Assembly (NCBI GenBank): GCA_029961685.1
Contig: JARWKL010000010.1
Span: 17,195,931 to 17,259,930, forward strand
Direction of reading: 5' to 3'
Origin: Aristolochia californica
Lineage: Eukaryota; Streptophyta; Magnoliopsida; Piperales; Aristolochiaceae
Length of the DNA stretch: 64,000 nt
The position numbers were made by a program, and so were the translations under genes. This document shows positions 27,101 through 41,100 of the stretch, one piece after another (position 1 is the first letter of the stretch; each line of letters starts with the position of its first letter). The notes below the pieces were generated by a model. It was not told where the DNA came from, did no database searches, and saw only the letters and a list, made by a program, of their open reading frames with translations.

Positions 27101-30100
27101 GATCAGTAGAAGTCTCATTCCTATAAAATCTATTAGCGGTTGTACTAGTGGAATTTCCCAAATATGGATAACAAAACTTTGGAGTTCATTTTTGTGTGTG
27201 AAATAATTTTCTTTCCTTACATTCATTATAGTTTTCAAGTTCTTTTGCATACATCTACTCTAAAATTTTCATTTTGTTGTGTTCTTATATATTTTTTATT
27301 TACGAGAAAAAACGAAGAGTGAAAGCTCAAGTTTGGATCTGAAAAAAAATTTGAACAACGAAAATGGAAATGCACAAATGTTGAGAGAGATAATTCCAAA
27401 AAGTATCTGTGATTTTTAAAAATAGGCAAAAAGTGGATTTTTTGGCTGCGGTAAATATCCAACCACATGTTAACTTGAGAATTTAATTTTTTCTACACCT
27501 TGAAATTTTTGGATCATTAGGCCACTTGCATCCTCGTCATGTTTCTGGCATGCATATCCACCACACTTAAAACATGTTAGGATCAGTTAGAAGTCTCTTT
27601 CCTATCAAATCTATGAGGGGCTATACTAGTAGAATTTCCCAAACATGGATAACAAAACTTTGGAGTTCATTTTTTGTGCGTGAAATAATTTTCTTTACTT
27701 ACATTTTTTATAGTTTTCAAATTCTTTTGCATACATAAACACTAAAATTTTCATTTTGTTGTGATCTTATACCTTTTTTGTTTACGAGAAAAATGAGAGA
27801 GTGAAAACTCAAGTTTGGATCTGAAAAAAAAAATTTTGAACATCCAAAATGGAAATGCACAAATGCTGAGAGAGTTAATTCCAAAAAGTATCTGTGATTT
27901 TTATGGATAGGAAAAAAGTGGGTTGTTTGGTTCCTGTAAATATTCAACCACAAGTTAACTTGAGAATTTAATTTTTTCTACTCCTTGAAATTTTTGGATC
28001 ATTACGCCACTTGCATCCTCAACATGTTTCTGGCATGCATATCCACCACATTTAAAACATGTTAGGATCAGTTAGAAGTCTCTTTCCTATAAAATCTATT
28101 AGGGGTTTTAGTAGTGGAATTTCCCAAACAAGGATAACAAAACTTTGGAATTCATTTTTAGTGCGTGAATTAATTTTCTTCACTTACATTTATTATTATA
28201 GTTTCCAAATTCATTTGCATACATAAACTCTAAAATTTTCATTTTGTTGTCGTCTTATATCTTTCTTGTTTATGAGAGAATTGGGAGAGTGAAAACTCAA
28301 GTTTGGATCTGAAAAAAAAATCAAACATCCAAAATAGAAATGCACAAATGCTAAGAGAGACAATTCCAAAACGTACCTGTGATTTTTAAGGATAGGCAAA
28401 AAGTGGGTTGTTTAGCTCCAGTAAATATCCAACCACACGTTAACTTGAGAATTTAATTTTTTCTACTCCTTGAAATTTTTGGATCACTAGGCCACTTGCA
28501 TCCACAGCATGTTTCTAGCATGCATTTCCACCGCATTTAAAACATGTTAGAATAAGTTAGAAGTCTCTTTCCTTTAAAATCTATTAGGGGTTGTACTAGT
28601 GGAATTTCCCAAACATGGATAACTTCACTTTGGTGTTCATTTTTTGTGCGTGGAATAATTTTCTTCACTTACATTTATTTTATTTTTTCAAATTCTTTTG
28701 CATACATAAACTCTAAATTTTTTATGTTGTTGTGATCTTATACGTTTTTTTTTTACAAGAAAAAAGGGAGAGAGAAAACTCAAGTTTGGATATGAAAAAA
28801 AAAATTTTGAACATCCAAAATGGAAATGCACAAATGCAGAGAAAGATAATTCCAAAAAGTATATGTGATTTTTAAGGATTGGCAAAAAGTGGGTTGTTTG
28901 GCTCTGGTAAATATCCAACCACCCGTTAACTTTAGAATTTAAAATTTTCTTCTCCATGAACTTTTTGGATCATTAGGCCACTTGCATCCTCAACATGTTT
29001 CTGGCATGCATATCCACCACACTTAAAACATGTTAGGATCAGTTAGAAGTCTCTTTCCTATAAAATCTATTAGGGGTTGAACGAGTGGAATTTCCCAAAC
29101 ATGGATAACAAAATTTTGGAGTTCTTTTTTTGTGTGTGAAATAATTTTCTTCACTAACATTTGTTATAGTTTTCAAATTCTTTTGCATACATATACTCTA
29201 AAATTTTCATGTTGTTGTCATCTTATATCTTTTTTGTTTACAAGAAAAAAAGGAGAGAGAAAACTGAAGTTTGGATATCAAAAAAAAATTTTGAACATCC
29301 AAAATGGAAATGCACAATTGCTAAGAAAGATAATTCCAAAAAGTATTTGTGATTTTTAAGGATAGGCAAAAAGTGAGTTCTTTGGCTCTGGTAAATATCC
29401 AACCAACCGTTAACTTTAGAATTTAATTTTTTCTACTCCTTGAAATTTTTGGATCATTAGGCCACTTGCATCCTCATCATGTTTCTTGCATGCATATCCA
29501 CCACACTTAAAACATGTTAGGATCAGTTAGAAGTCTCTTTACTATCAAATCTATTAGGGGTTGAACAAGTGGAATTTCCCAAACATGGATAACAAAACCT
29601 TGGAGTTCATTTGTTGTGCGTGAAATAATTTTCTTCACTTATATTTGTTATAGTTTTCAAATTCTTTTGCATACATATACTCTAAAATTTTCATTTTGTT
29701 GATCTTATATCTTTTTTGTTTACGAGAAAAATGGGAGAGAGAAAACTCAAGTTTGGATATTAAAAAAAAAAATTGAACATCCAAAATGGAAATGCACAAA
29801 TGTAGAGAAAGATAATTCCAAAAAGTATCTGCGATTTTTTAGGATTGGCAAAAACTGCGTTGTTTGGCTCCGGTAAATATCCAACCACACGTTAACTTTA
29901 GAATTGAATATTTTCTTCTCCTTGAAATTTTTGGATCATTAGGCCACTTGCATCCTCAACATGTTTCTGGCATGCATATCTACCACATTTAAAACATGTT
30001 AGGATCAGTCAGAAGTCTCTTTCCTATAAAATCTATTAGGGGTTGAACTAGAGGAATTTCCCAAACATGGATCACAAAACTTTGGAGTTCATTTTTTGTG

Positions 30101-31931
30101 CGTGAAATAATTTTGTTCACTTACATTTGTTATAGTTTTAAAATTCTTTCGCATACATAAACTATAAAATTTTCATTTTTTTGTGATCTTATATCTTTTT
30201 TTTTTACGAGAAAAATGGGAGAGCGAAAACTGAAGTATGGATCTGAAAAAAAATTTAAACATCAAAAAATGAAATGCACAAATGCTGAGAGAGAATTTTC
30301 CAAAAAGTAACTTTGATTTTTAAGCATAGGCAAAAAGTGGGTTGTTTGGCTCCGATAAATATCCAGCAACACGTTAACTTGAGAATTTAATTTTTTCTAC
30401 TCCTTGAAATTTTTGGATCATTAGGCCACATGCATCCTCAACATGTTTCAGGCATGCATATCCACCACATTTAAAACAAGTTAGGATCATTAGAAGTCTC
30501 TTTCCTAGAAAATCTTTCAGGGGTTGTACTAGTTGAATTTTCCAAACATGGATAACAAAAGTTTGGAGTTAATTTTAGTGCGTGAAATAATTTTCTTCTT
30601 TTACATTTATTATAGTTTTCAAATTATTTTGCATACATAGACTCTAAAATTTTCATTTTGTTGTGATCTTATATCTTTTTTATTTACGAGAAAAATGGGA
30701 GAGTGAAAACACAAGTTTGGATCTGAAAAAAAAAATTGAACAACCAAAATGGAAATGCACAAATGCTTAGAGAGATTATTCCAAAAAGTATCAGTAATTT
30801 TTAAGGATAGGCAAAAAGTGGGTTGTTTGGCTCCGGTAAATATCCAACCACACGTTAACTTGAGAATATAATTTTTTCTACTCCTTGAAATTTTTGGATC
30901 ATTAGGCCACTTGCATCCTCATCATGTTTCTTACATGCATATCCACCTCACTTAAAACATGTTACGATCAGTTAGAAGTCTCTTTCCTAACAAATCTATT
31001 AGGGGCTGTACTAGTGGAATTTCCCAAACATGGATAACAAAACCTTGGAGTTCATTTTTTGTGCGTGAAATAATTGTCTTCACTTCCATTTGTTATAGTT
31101 TTCAAATCCTTTTGCATACATAAACTATAAAATTTTCATTTTTTTGTGAGCTCATATCGTTTTTGTTTACGAGAAAAATGGGAGAGAGAAAATACAAGAA
31201 TGGATCTGAAAAAAAAAATTTGACCTCAAAAACAGAAATGCACAAATGCTGAGAGCGACAATTCCAAAAAGTAACAGTGATTTTTAAGGATAGGCAAAAA
31301 GTGGGTTGTTTGGCTCTGATAAATATCCAGCAACACGTCAACTTGAGAATTTAATTTTTTCTACTCAAAATTTTTGGATCATTAGGCCATATGCATCCTC
31401 AACATGTTTCAGGCATGCATATCCACCACATTTAAAACAAATTAGGATCAGTAGAAGTCTCTTTCCTCTAAAATCTATTAGGGGTTGTACTAGTGGAATT
31501 TCCCAAACATGGTTAACAAAACTTTGGAGTTCATTTTAGTGCATAAAATAATTTTCTTCAATTACATTTATTATAGTTTTCAAATTTTTTCCATACATAA
31601 ACTCTAAAATTTTCATTTCGTTGTGATCTAATATCTTTTTTATTTACGAGAAAAATGGGAGAGTGAAAACTCAAGTTTGGATCTGAAAAAAAAATTTGAA
31701 CATCCAAAATGGAAATCCACAAATGCTGAGAGAGATAATTCCAAAAAGTATCTGTGATTTTTAACAATAGGCAAAAAGTGGGTTGTTTGGCTCCGATTAT
31801 TATCCAACCACACGTTAACTTGAGAATTTAGTTTTTTCTACTCCTTGAAATTTTAGGATCATTAGGCTACTTGCATCCTGAACATGCTTCTGGCATGCGT
31901 ACCCACCACATTTAAAACATGTTAGGATCAG

Positions 31932-31985
31932 TTAGAAATATCTTTCCTATAAAATCTATTAGAAGTCTCTTTCCTATCAAATCTA
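31932..31985 (+). repeat. 27 bp imperfect tandem duplication
   Basis: The unit beginning 'ttagaaatatctttcc' and ending 'aaatcta' occurs at 31932-31958 and again, with a few substitutions ('ttagaagtctctttcc'), at 31959-31985. This explains the long 511 bp anchor spacing 31870 to 32381. Because the two units differ, it could be an exchange between slightly different monomers rather than a fresh slippage. Confidence 0.85.
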
Positions 31986-34900
31986 CTAGGGGTCGTACTA
32001 GTGGAATTTCGCAAACATGGATAACAAAACTTTGGAGTTCATTTTTTGTGCGTGAAATAATTTTCTTCCCTTACATTTATTATAGTTTTCAAAATCTTTT
32101 GCCTACATAAACTCTAAAATTTTCATTTTGTTGTGATCTTATATCTTTTTTCTATACGAGAAAAATGTGAGAGTGAAAACTCAAGTTTGGATCTGAAAAA
32201 AAAAAATTAAACTTCCAAAATTGAAATGCATAAATGCTGAGAGAAATAATTCCAAAACGAATTAGTGATTTTTAAGGAATGGGAAAAAGTTTGTTGTTTG
32301 GCTCCTGTAAATATCCAACCACACGTTAACTTGAGAGTTTAATTTTTTCTACTCCTTGAAATTTTTGGATCATTAGGCCACTTGCATCCTCAACATGTTT
32401 CTGGCATGCATATACACCCCATTTAAAACATGTTAGGATCAGTTAGAAGTTTCTTTCCTATAAAATCTATTCGGGGTTTTAGTAGTGGAATTTCCCAAAC
32501 ATGGATAACAAAACATTGGAGTTCAGTTTTAGTGCATGAAATAATTTTCTTCACTTACATTTATTATGATAGTTTCCAAATTCTTTTGGATACATAAACT
32601 CTAAAATTTTCATTTTGTTGTCATCTTATATCTTTCTTGTTTACGAGAGAAATGGGAGAGTGAAAATTCAAGTTTGGATCTGAAAGAAAATTTTGAACAT
32701 CCAAAATGGAAATCCACAAATGCTGAGAGGGATAATTCCAAAAAGTATCTATGATTTTTAAGGATAGGAAAAAAGTGGGTTGTTTGGCTCCGTTAAATAT
32801 CCAACCGCACATTAACTTGAGAATTTAATTTTTTCTACCCCTTGAAATTTTTGGATCATTAGGCCACTTGCATCCTCATCATGTTTTTGGCATGCAAATC
32901 CACCACACTTAAAACATGTTAGGATCAGCTAGAAGTCTCTTTCCTATCAAATCTATTAGGGGTTGTACTAGTGGAATTTCCCAAACATGGATAACAAAAT
33001 TTTGGAGTTCATTTTTTGTGTGTGAAATAATTTTCTTCACTTACATTTATTATTATAGTTTACAAATTCTTTTGGATACATAAACGCTAAAATTTTCATT
33101 TTGTTGTCATCTTTTATCTTTCTTGTTTACAAGAGAAATGGGGCAGTGAAAACTCAAGTTTGGATCTGAAAAAAAAATTTGAATATCCAAAATGGAAATC
33201 CACAAATGCTGAGAGAGATAATTCCAAAAAGTATCTGTGATTTTTAATGATAGGCAAAAAGTGGGTTGTTTGGCTCCGTTAAATATCCAACCACACGTTC
33301 ACTTGAGAATTTATTTTTTTCGACTCCTTGAAATTTGTGGATCATTAGGCCACTTGCATCCTCAACATATTTCTGGCATGCATATCCACCACATTTAAAA
33401 CATGTTATGATCAGTTAGAAATCTCTTTCCTATAAAATCTATTAGGGGTTGTATATGTGGAATTTCCCAAACATGGATAACAAAACTTTGGAGTTCATTT
33501 CGAGTGTGTGAAATAATTTTCTTCACCTACATTTATAATTTTTTTATAATTCTTTTGCATACATAAACTCTAAAATTTTCATTTTGTTGTGATCTTATAT
33601 CTTTTTTGCTTACAAGAAAAATTGGAGAGTGAAAACTCAAGTTTGGATCTGAAAAATTTTTTTGAACATCCAAAAAGGAAAAGAACAAATGTTGTCCAAA
33701 AAGTATCTGAGATTTTTAAGGATAGGAAAAATATGGGTTGTTTGTCTCCGGTAAATATCATACCACACGTTAACTTGAGAATTTAATTTTTTCTACTCTT
33801 TGAAATTTTTGGATCATTAGGCCACATGCATCCTCATCATGTTTCTGGCATGCATATCCACCACACTGAAAACATGTTAGGATCAGTTAGAAGTCTCTTT
33901 CCTATTAAATCTATTAGGGGTTGTACTAGTGGAATTTCAAAAACATGGATATCAAAACTTTGGAGTTCATTTTTTTTGCATGAAATAATTTTTTTCACTT
34001 ACATTTGTTATAGTTTTCAAATTCTTTTGCATACATAAACTCTAAAATTTTCATTTTTTTCTTAACTTATATCTTATTTGTTTAGGAGAAAAATGGGAGT
34101 GTCAAAACTCAAGTATGGATCTGAAAAAAAAAATTTGAACATAAAAAATGGAAATGCACAAATGTTGAGAGAGACAATTCCAAAAAGTATCTGTGATTCG
34201 TAATGTTAGGCAAAAAGTGGGTTGTTTGGCTCCGATAAATATCCAGCAACACGTTAACTAGAGAATTTAATTTTTTCTGCTCATTTAAATTTTTATATCA
34301 TTAGGCCACTTGCATCCTCAATATGTTTCTGGCATGCATATCCACCACATTTAAAACAAGTTAGGATCAGTAGAAGTCTCTTTCCTAAAAAATCTATTAG
34401 GGGTTGTACTAGTGGAATTTTCCAAACATTGATAACAAAACTTTGGAGTTCATTTTAGTGCGTGAAATAATTTTCTTCACTTACATTTATTATACTTTTC
34501 AAATTCTTTTCATACATAAACTCTCACATTTTCATTTTTTTGTGATCTTATATCTTTTTTGTTTAGGAGAAAAATGGGAGAGTGAAAACACAAGTTTGGA
34601 TCTAAAAAATGAAAAAAATTGAACCTCAAAAATTGAAATGCACAAATTCTGTGAGAGACAATTCCAAAAAGTATCTGTGATTTTTAACGATAGGCAAAAA
34701 TTGGGTTGTTTGGCTCTGATAAATATCCAGCAACACGTTAACTTGAGAATTTAATTTTTTCTGCTCCTTGAATTTTTTGGATCATTAAGCCACTTGCATC
34801 CTCAACATGTTTCTGGCATGCATATCCACGACATTTAAAACAAGTTAGGAATAGTAGAAGTCTCATTCCTAAATAATCTATTACTGGTTGTACTAGTGGA

Positions 34901-36594
34901 ATTTTCCAAACACGGATAACAAAACTTTGGAGTTCATTTTTTGTGCGTGAAATAATTTTCTTAACTTACATTTATTATACTTTTCAAATTCTTTTGCATA
35001 TATAAACACTACAAGTTTCATTTTGGTGTGATCTAATATCTTTTTTGTTTACGAGAAAAATGGGAGAGTGAAAACTCATGTTTGGATCTGAAAAAAAAAA
35101 TTGAACATCCAAAATGGAAATGCGCAAATGCTGAGAGAGATAATTCAGAAAGTATCTGTGATTTTTACGGATAGGAAAAAAGTTTGTTGTTTGGCTCCTG
35201 TAAATATCCAACCACGTGTTAACTTGAGAATTTAATTTTTTCTACTCCTTGAAATTTTTGGATCATTAGGCCACTTGCATCCTCAACATGTTTCTGGCAT
35301 GCATATCCACCACATTTAAAACATGTTAGGATCAGTTAGAAGTCTCTTTCCTTTAAAATCTATTAGGGGTTGTACTAGTAGAATTTCCCAAACAAGGATA
35401 ACAAAACTTTGGAGTTCATTTTTAGTGTGTGAAATAATTTTCTTCTCTTACATTTATTATTATAGTTTCCAATTTTTTTTGCGTACATAAACTCTTAAAT
35501 TTTCATTTTGTTGTCATCTTATATCTTTCTTGTTTATGAGAGAAATGAGTGAGTGAAAACTCAAGTTTGGATCTGAAAAAAGAATTGAACATCCAAAATA
35601 GAAATGCATAAATGCTGAGAGAGACAATTCCAAAAAGTATCTGTGATTTTTAAGAAAAGGCAAAAAGTGGGTCATTTGGCTCCGTTAAATATCCAACCAC
35701 ATGTTAACTTGAGAATTTAATTTTTTCTACACCTTGAAATTTTTGGATCATTAGGCCACTTGCATCCTCAACATGTTTCTGGCATGCATATCCACCACAT
35801 TTAAAACATGTTAGGATCAGTTAGAAGTCTCTTTCCTATAAAATCTATTTGGGGTTGTACTAGTGGAATTTCCCAAACATGGATAACTTAACTTTGGGGT
35901 TCTTTTTTAGTGCGTGATATAATTTTTTTCACATACATTTATTTTAGTTTTCAAAGTCTTTTGCATCCATAAACTCTAAAATTTTCATTTTTTTGTTGTG
36001 TTATATCTTTTTTGTTTACAAGAAAAAAGGGAGAGTGAAAACTCAAGTTTGGAGATGAAAAAAAACATTTTGAACATACAAAATGGAAATGCACAAATGC
36101 TGAGAAAGATAATTCCGAAAAGTAACTGTGATTTTTATAAATAGGCAAAAAGTGGGTTGTTTGGCTCCAGTAAATATCCAACCATCCATTAACTTCAGAG
36201 TTTATTTTTTTCTTCTCCTTGATATTTTTGGATCATTAGGCCACTTGCATCCTCAACATGTTTCTGGCATGCATATCCACCACATTTAAAACATGTTAGG
36301 ATCAGTTAGAAGTCTCTTTCCTATAAAATCTATTAGGGGTTGTACTAGTGGAATTTCCCTAACAAGGATAACTTAACTTTGGAGTTCTTTTTTAGTGCGT
36401 GATATAATTTTTTTCACTTACATTTATTTTAGTTTTCAAATTCCTTTGCATCCATAAACTCTAAAATTTTCATTTTTTTGTGATCTTATATCTTTTTTGT
36501 TTACAAGAAAAAAGGGAGAGTGAAAACTCAAGTTTGGATATGAAAAAAAAATTTTGAACATCCAAAATGGAAATGCACAAATGCTAAGAAAGAT

Positions 36595-36612
36595 AATACC
36601 AAAAAGTGGGTT
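36595..36612 (+). repeat. ~30 bp deletion between 'caaaaagt' repeats
   Basis: 'ataccaaaaagtgggttg' lacks the usual 'atctgtgatttttaagg' and 'ataggcaaaaagt'. In normal monomers 'caaaaagt' occurs on both sides of the missing piece, so this is a textbook direct-repeat slippage deletion. The spacing 36244 to 36698 is 454 bp. Confidence 0.85.
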
Positions 36613-38144
36613 GTTTGGCTCCGGTAAATATCCAACCACCCGTTAACTTTAGAGTTTAATTTTTTCTTCTCCTTGATATTTTTGGATCATTAGGCCACTT
36701 GCATCCTCAACATGTTTCTGGCATGCACATCTACTACATTTAAAACATGTTAGGATCAGTCAGAAGTCTCTTTCCTATAAAATCTATTAGGGGTTGAACT
36801 AGTGGAATTTCCCAAACATGGATAATAAAACTTTGGAGTTCATTTTTTTTGCATGAAATAATTTTCTTCACTTACTTTTTTTATAGTTTTAAAATTCTTT
36901 TGCTTACATAAACTCTAAAATTTTCATTTTTTTCTGATCTTTTATCTTTTTTGTTTACGAGAAAAATGGGAGAGTGAAAACTCAAGTATGGATCTGAAAA
37001 AAAAAATTTTGAACATCAAAAAATGAAACGCACAAGTGCTGAGAGAGACAATTCCAAAAAGTAACTGTGATTTTTAAGGAAAGGCAACAAGTGGGTTGTT
37101 TGGCTCTAATATATATCCAGCAACACGTTAACTTGAGAATTTAATTTTTTCTACTCCTTGAAATTTTTGGATCATTAGGTCACTTGCAACCTCAACATGT
37201 TTCAGGCATGCATATCCAGCACATTTAAAACAAGTTAGGATCAGTAAAAGTCTCTTTCCTATAAAATCTATTAGGGGTTGTACTAGTGGAATTTCCCAAA
37301 CATGGATAAAAAAACTTTGGAGTTCATTTTAGTGCGTGAAATAATTTTTTTCATTTACATTTATTATAGTTTTCAAATTCTTTTGCATACATAAACTCTA
37401 AAATTTCATTTTGTTGTGATCTGATATCTTTTTTATTTAAGAGAAAAATGGGAGAGTGAAAACTCAAGTTTGGATCTGAAAAAAAAAATTGACCAACTAA
37501 AATGGAAATGCACAAATGCTTCGAGAGATAATTCCAAAAAGTATCAATGATTTTTAAGGATAAGCAAAAAGTTGGTTGTTTGGCTCCGGTAAATATCCAA
37601 CAGCACGTTAACTTGAGAATTTTATTTTTTCTACTCCTAGAAATTTTAGGATAATTAGGCCACTTGCATTCTCATCATGTTTCTGGCATGCATATCCACT
37701 ACACTTAAAACATGTTAGGATCAGTTAGAAATTTTTTTCCTATAAAATATATAAGGGGTTGTACATGTGGAATTTCCCAAACATGGATAAAAAAACTTTG
37801 GAGTTCATTTTTTGTGCGTGAAATAATGTTCTTCACTTACATTTATTATAGTTTTCAAATTCTTTTGCATACACAAACTCTAAAATTTTTATTTTGTTGA
37901 GATCTTATATCTTTTTTGTTTACGAGAAAAATGGGAGAGTGAAAACTGAAGTTTGGAACTGAAAAAAAAATTTGAACATCCAAAATGGAAATGCACAAAT
38001 GCTCAAAAAGATAATCCCAAGAAGTATCTGTGATTTTTAAGGATTGGCAAAAAGTGGGTTGCTGGGCTCCACTAAATATCCAACCACACGTTAACTTGAG
38101 AATTTATTTTTTTTACTCCTTGAAATTCTTAGATCATTAGGCCT

Positions 38145-41100
38145 CTTGCATCCTCAACATGTTTCTAGCATGTATATCCACCCCATTTAAAACATGTTAG
38201 GATCAATTAGAAGTTTCTTTCCTATAAAATCAATTTGGGGTTTTTGTAGTGGAATTTCCCAAACATGGATAACAAAACTTTGGAGTTCATTTTTAGTGCG
38301 TGAAATCATTTTCTTCACTTATATTTATTATTATATTTTCCAAATTCTATTGCATACATAAACACTAAAATTTTCATTTTGTTATCATCTTATATCTTTC
38401 TTGTTTACGAGAGAAATGGGAGAGTGACAACTCAAGTTTGGATCTGAAAAAAAAAATTGAACATCTAAAATGGAAATCCACAAATGCTGAGTGAGATAAT
38501 TCCAAAAAGTGTCTGTGATTTTTAAAGATAGGCAAAAAGTTGGTTGTTTGGCTCTGTTAAATATCCAACCACACGTTAACTTGAGATTTTAATTTTTTCT
38601 ACTCCTTGAAATTTTCGGTTCATTAGGCCAATTGCATCCTTAACATGTTTCTTGCTAGCATATCCACCATAGTTAAAACATGTTACGATCAGTTAGAAGT
38701 CTCTTTCGTATAATATCTTTAAGCGGTTCTACTAGTGGAATTTCCCAATCATGGATAACAAAACTTTGTAGTTCATTTTTAGTGAATGAAATAATTTTCT
38801 TCACTTACATTTATTCTAGTTTTCAAATTCTTTTGCATACATAAACTCTAAAATATTCATTTTGTTGTGATCTTATATTTTTTTTGTTTACAAGAAAAAT
38901 GGTAGAGTGAAAACTCAAGTTTGGATCTGAAAAAATAGTTTGAACATCCAAAATTGAAATGCAAACATGCGGATAGAGATAATTTGAAAAAGAATCTGTG
39001 ATTTTTAAAGATTGGCAAAAAGTTGGTTGTTTGGCTCTGGTGAATATCCAACTACACGTTAACTTGAGAATTTAATTTTTTCTAATCCTTGAATTTTTTG
39101 GATCATTAAGCCACTTGCATCCTCAACATGTTTCTGACTTGCATATCCACCACACTTAAAACATGTTAGGACTAGCTAGAAGTCTCTTTCCTATCAAATC
39201 TTTTAGGGGCCGTACAAGCGGAATTTCCCAAACATGGATAACAAAACTTTGGTGTTCATTTTTTCTGCGTGAAATAATTTTCTTCACTTACATTTATTAT
39301 AGTTTTCAAAATCTTTTGCCTACATAAACTCTAAAATTTTCATTTTGTAGTGATCTTATAACTTTTTTCTATTCGAGAAAAATGGGAGAGTGAAAACTCA
39401 AGTTTGGATCTGAAAAAAAAAAATTGAACTTCCTAAATTGAAATGCACAAATGCTGAGAGAGATAATTCCAAAAAGTATCTAGGATTTTTAAGTATTGGG
39501 AAAAAAAGTGGGTTGTTTGGTTCCTATAAATATCCAACCACACTTTAACTTGAGAATTTAATTTTTTCTACTCGAAATTTTTGGATCATTAGGCCACTTG
39601 CATCCTCAACATGTTTCTAGCATGCATATCCACCCTATTTAAAACATGTTAGGATAAGTTAGAAGTTTCTTTCCTATAAAATCTATTACGGGTTTTAGTA
39701 GTGGAATTTTCAAAACATGGATAACAAAACTTTGGAGTTCAATTTTAGTGCGTGAAATAATTTTCTTCACTTACATTTATTATTATAGTTTCCAAATTCT
39801 TTTGCACACATAAACTCTAAAATTTTCATTTCGTTGTCATCTTATATCTTTCTTGTTTACGAGAGAAATGGGAGAGTGAAAACTCAAGTTTGGATCTGAA
39901 AAAAAAATTTGAACATCCAAAATGGAAATCCAGAAAGGCTGAGAGAGATAATTCCAAAAATTATCATGGATTTTTAGGGATAGGCAAAAAGTGGGTTGTT
40001 TGGCTCCGTTAAATATCCAACCACAAGTTAACTTGAGAATTTAATTTTTTCTAATCCATGAAATTTTTGGATCATTAGGCCACTTGTATTCTCAACATGC
40101 TTCTGGCATACATATCCACCACATTTAAAACATGTTATGATCAGTTAGAAATCTCTTTCCTATAAAATCTATTAGGGGTTGTACATGTGGAATTTCCCAA
40201 ACATGGATAACAAAACTTTGGAGTTCATTTTTAGTGCATGATATACTTTTCTTAATTTACATTTATTCTAGTTTTCAAATTCTTTTGCATACATAAACTC
40301 TAAAATTTTCATTTTATTGTGATCTTATATCTTTTTTGTTTATGAGAAAAATGGGAGAGTGAAAACTCAAGTTTGGATCTGAAAAAAAAAATTTGAACAT
40401 CCAAAATGGAAATGCACAAATGCTGGGAGAGATAATTCCAAAAAGTATATGTGATTTTTAAGGATAGGAAAAAATTGGGTGGTTTGGCTTCAGTAAATAT
40501 CCAACCAGACGTTAACTTGAGAATTTTATTTTTTCTACTCCTTGAAATTTTTGGATCATTAGACCACTTGCATCCTCAACATGTTTCTGGCATGCATATC
40601 CATCACATTTAAAACATGTTAGGATCAGTAAGAAATCTCTTTCCTATCAAATCTATTAGGGGTCGTACTAGTGGAATTTCCCAAACATGGATAACAAAAG
40701 TTTGAAGTTCATTTTTTGTGCGTGAAATAATTTTCTTCATTTACATTTTTTATAGTTTTCCAAATCTTTTGCCTACATAAACTCTAAAATTTTAATTTTG
40801 TTGTAATCTGATCTATTTTCCATACGAGAAAAATGGGAGAGTGAAAACTCAAGTTTGAATACGAAAAAAAAAAAATTTAACTTCCAAAATGGTAATGCAC
40901 AAATGCTGAGAGAGATAATACCAAAAATTATCTGTGATTTTTAATAACTGGGAAAAAGTGGGTTGTTTGGCTCCTGTACATATCCAACCACACGTTAACT
41001 TGTGAATTTAATTTTTTCTACTCCTTGAAATTTTTGGATCATTAGGCCACGTGCATCCTCAATTTGTTTCTGGCATGCATATCCACCCCATATGAAACAT

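Larger units (their letters stand above)
24113..38144 (+). repeat. Middle satellite subfamily block ('ctataaaatc' type)
   Basis: From the monomer anchored at 24144 onward, 'ctataaaatc' is the common form and longer A-runs replace the six-A form. Four successive monomers near 24445, 24925, 25410 and 25895 share an 'aaaataaaattt'-like insertion, and two adjacent ones (24898 and 25382) also share 'gagggactgaaaactcc'. Variants with 'tattattatagtttcc' appear near 26745, 28191, 33048 and 35455. No gene or foreign DNA is seen. Confidence 0.65.
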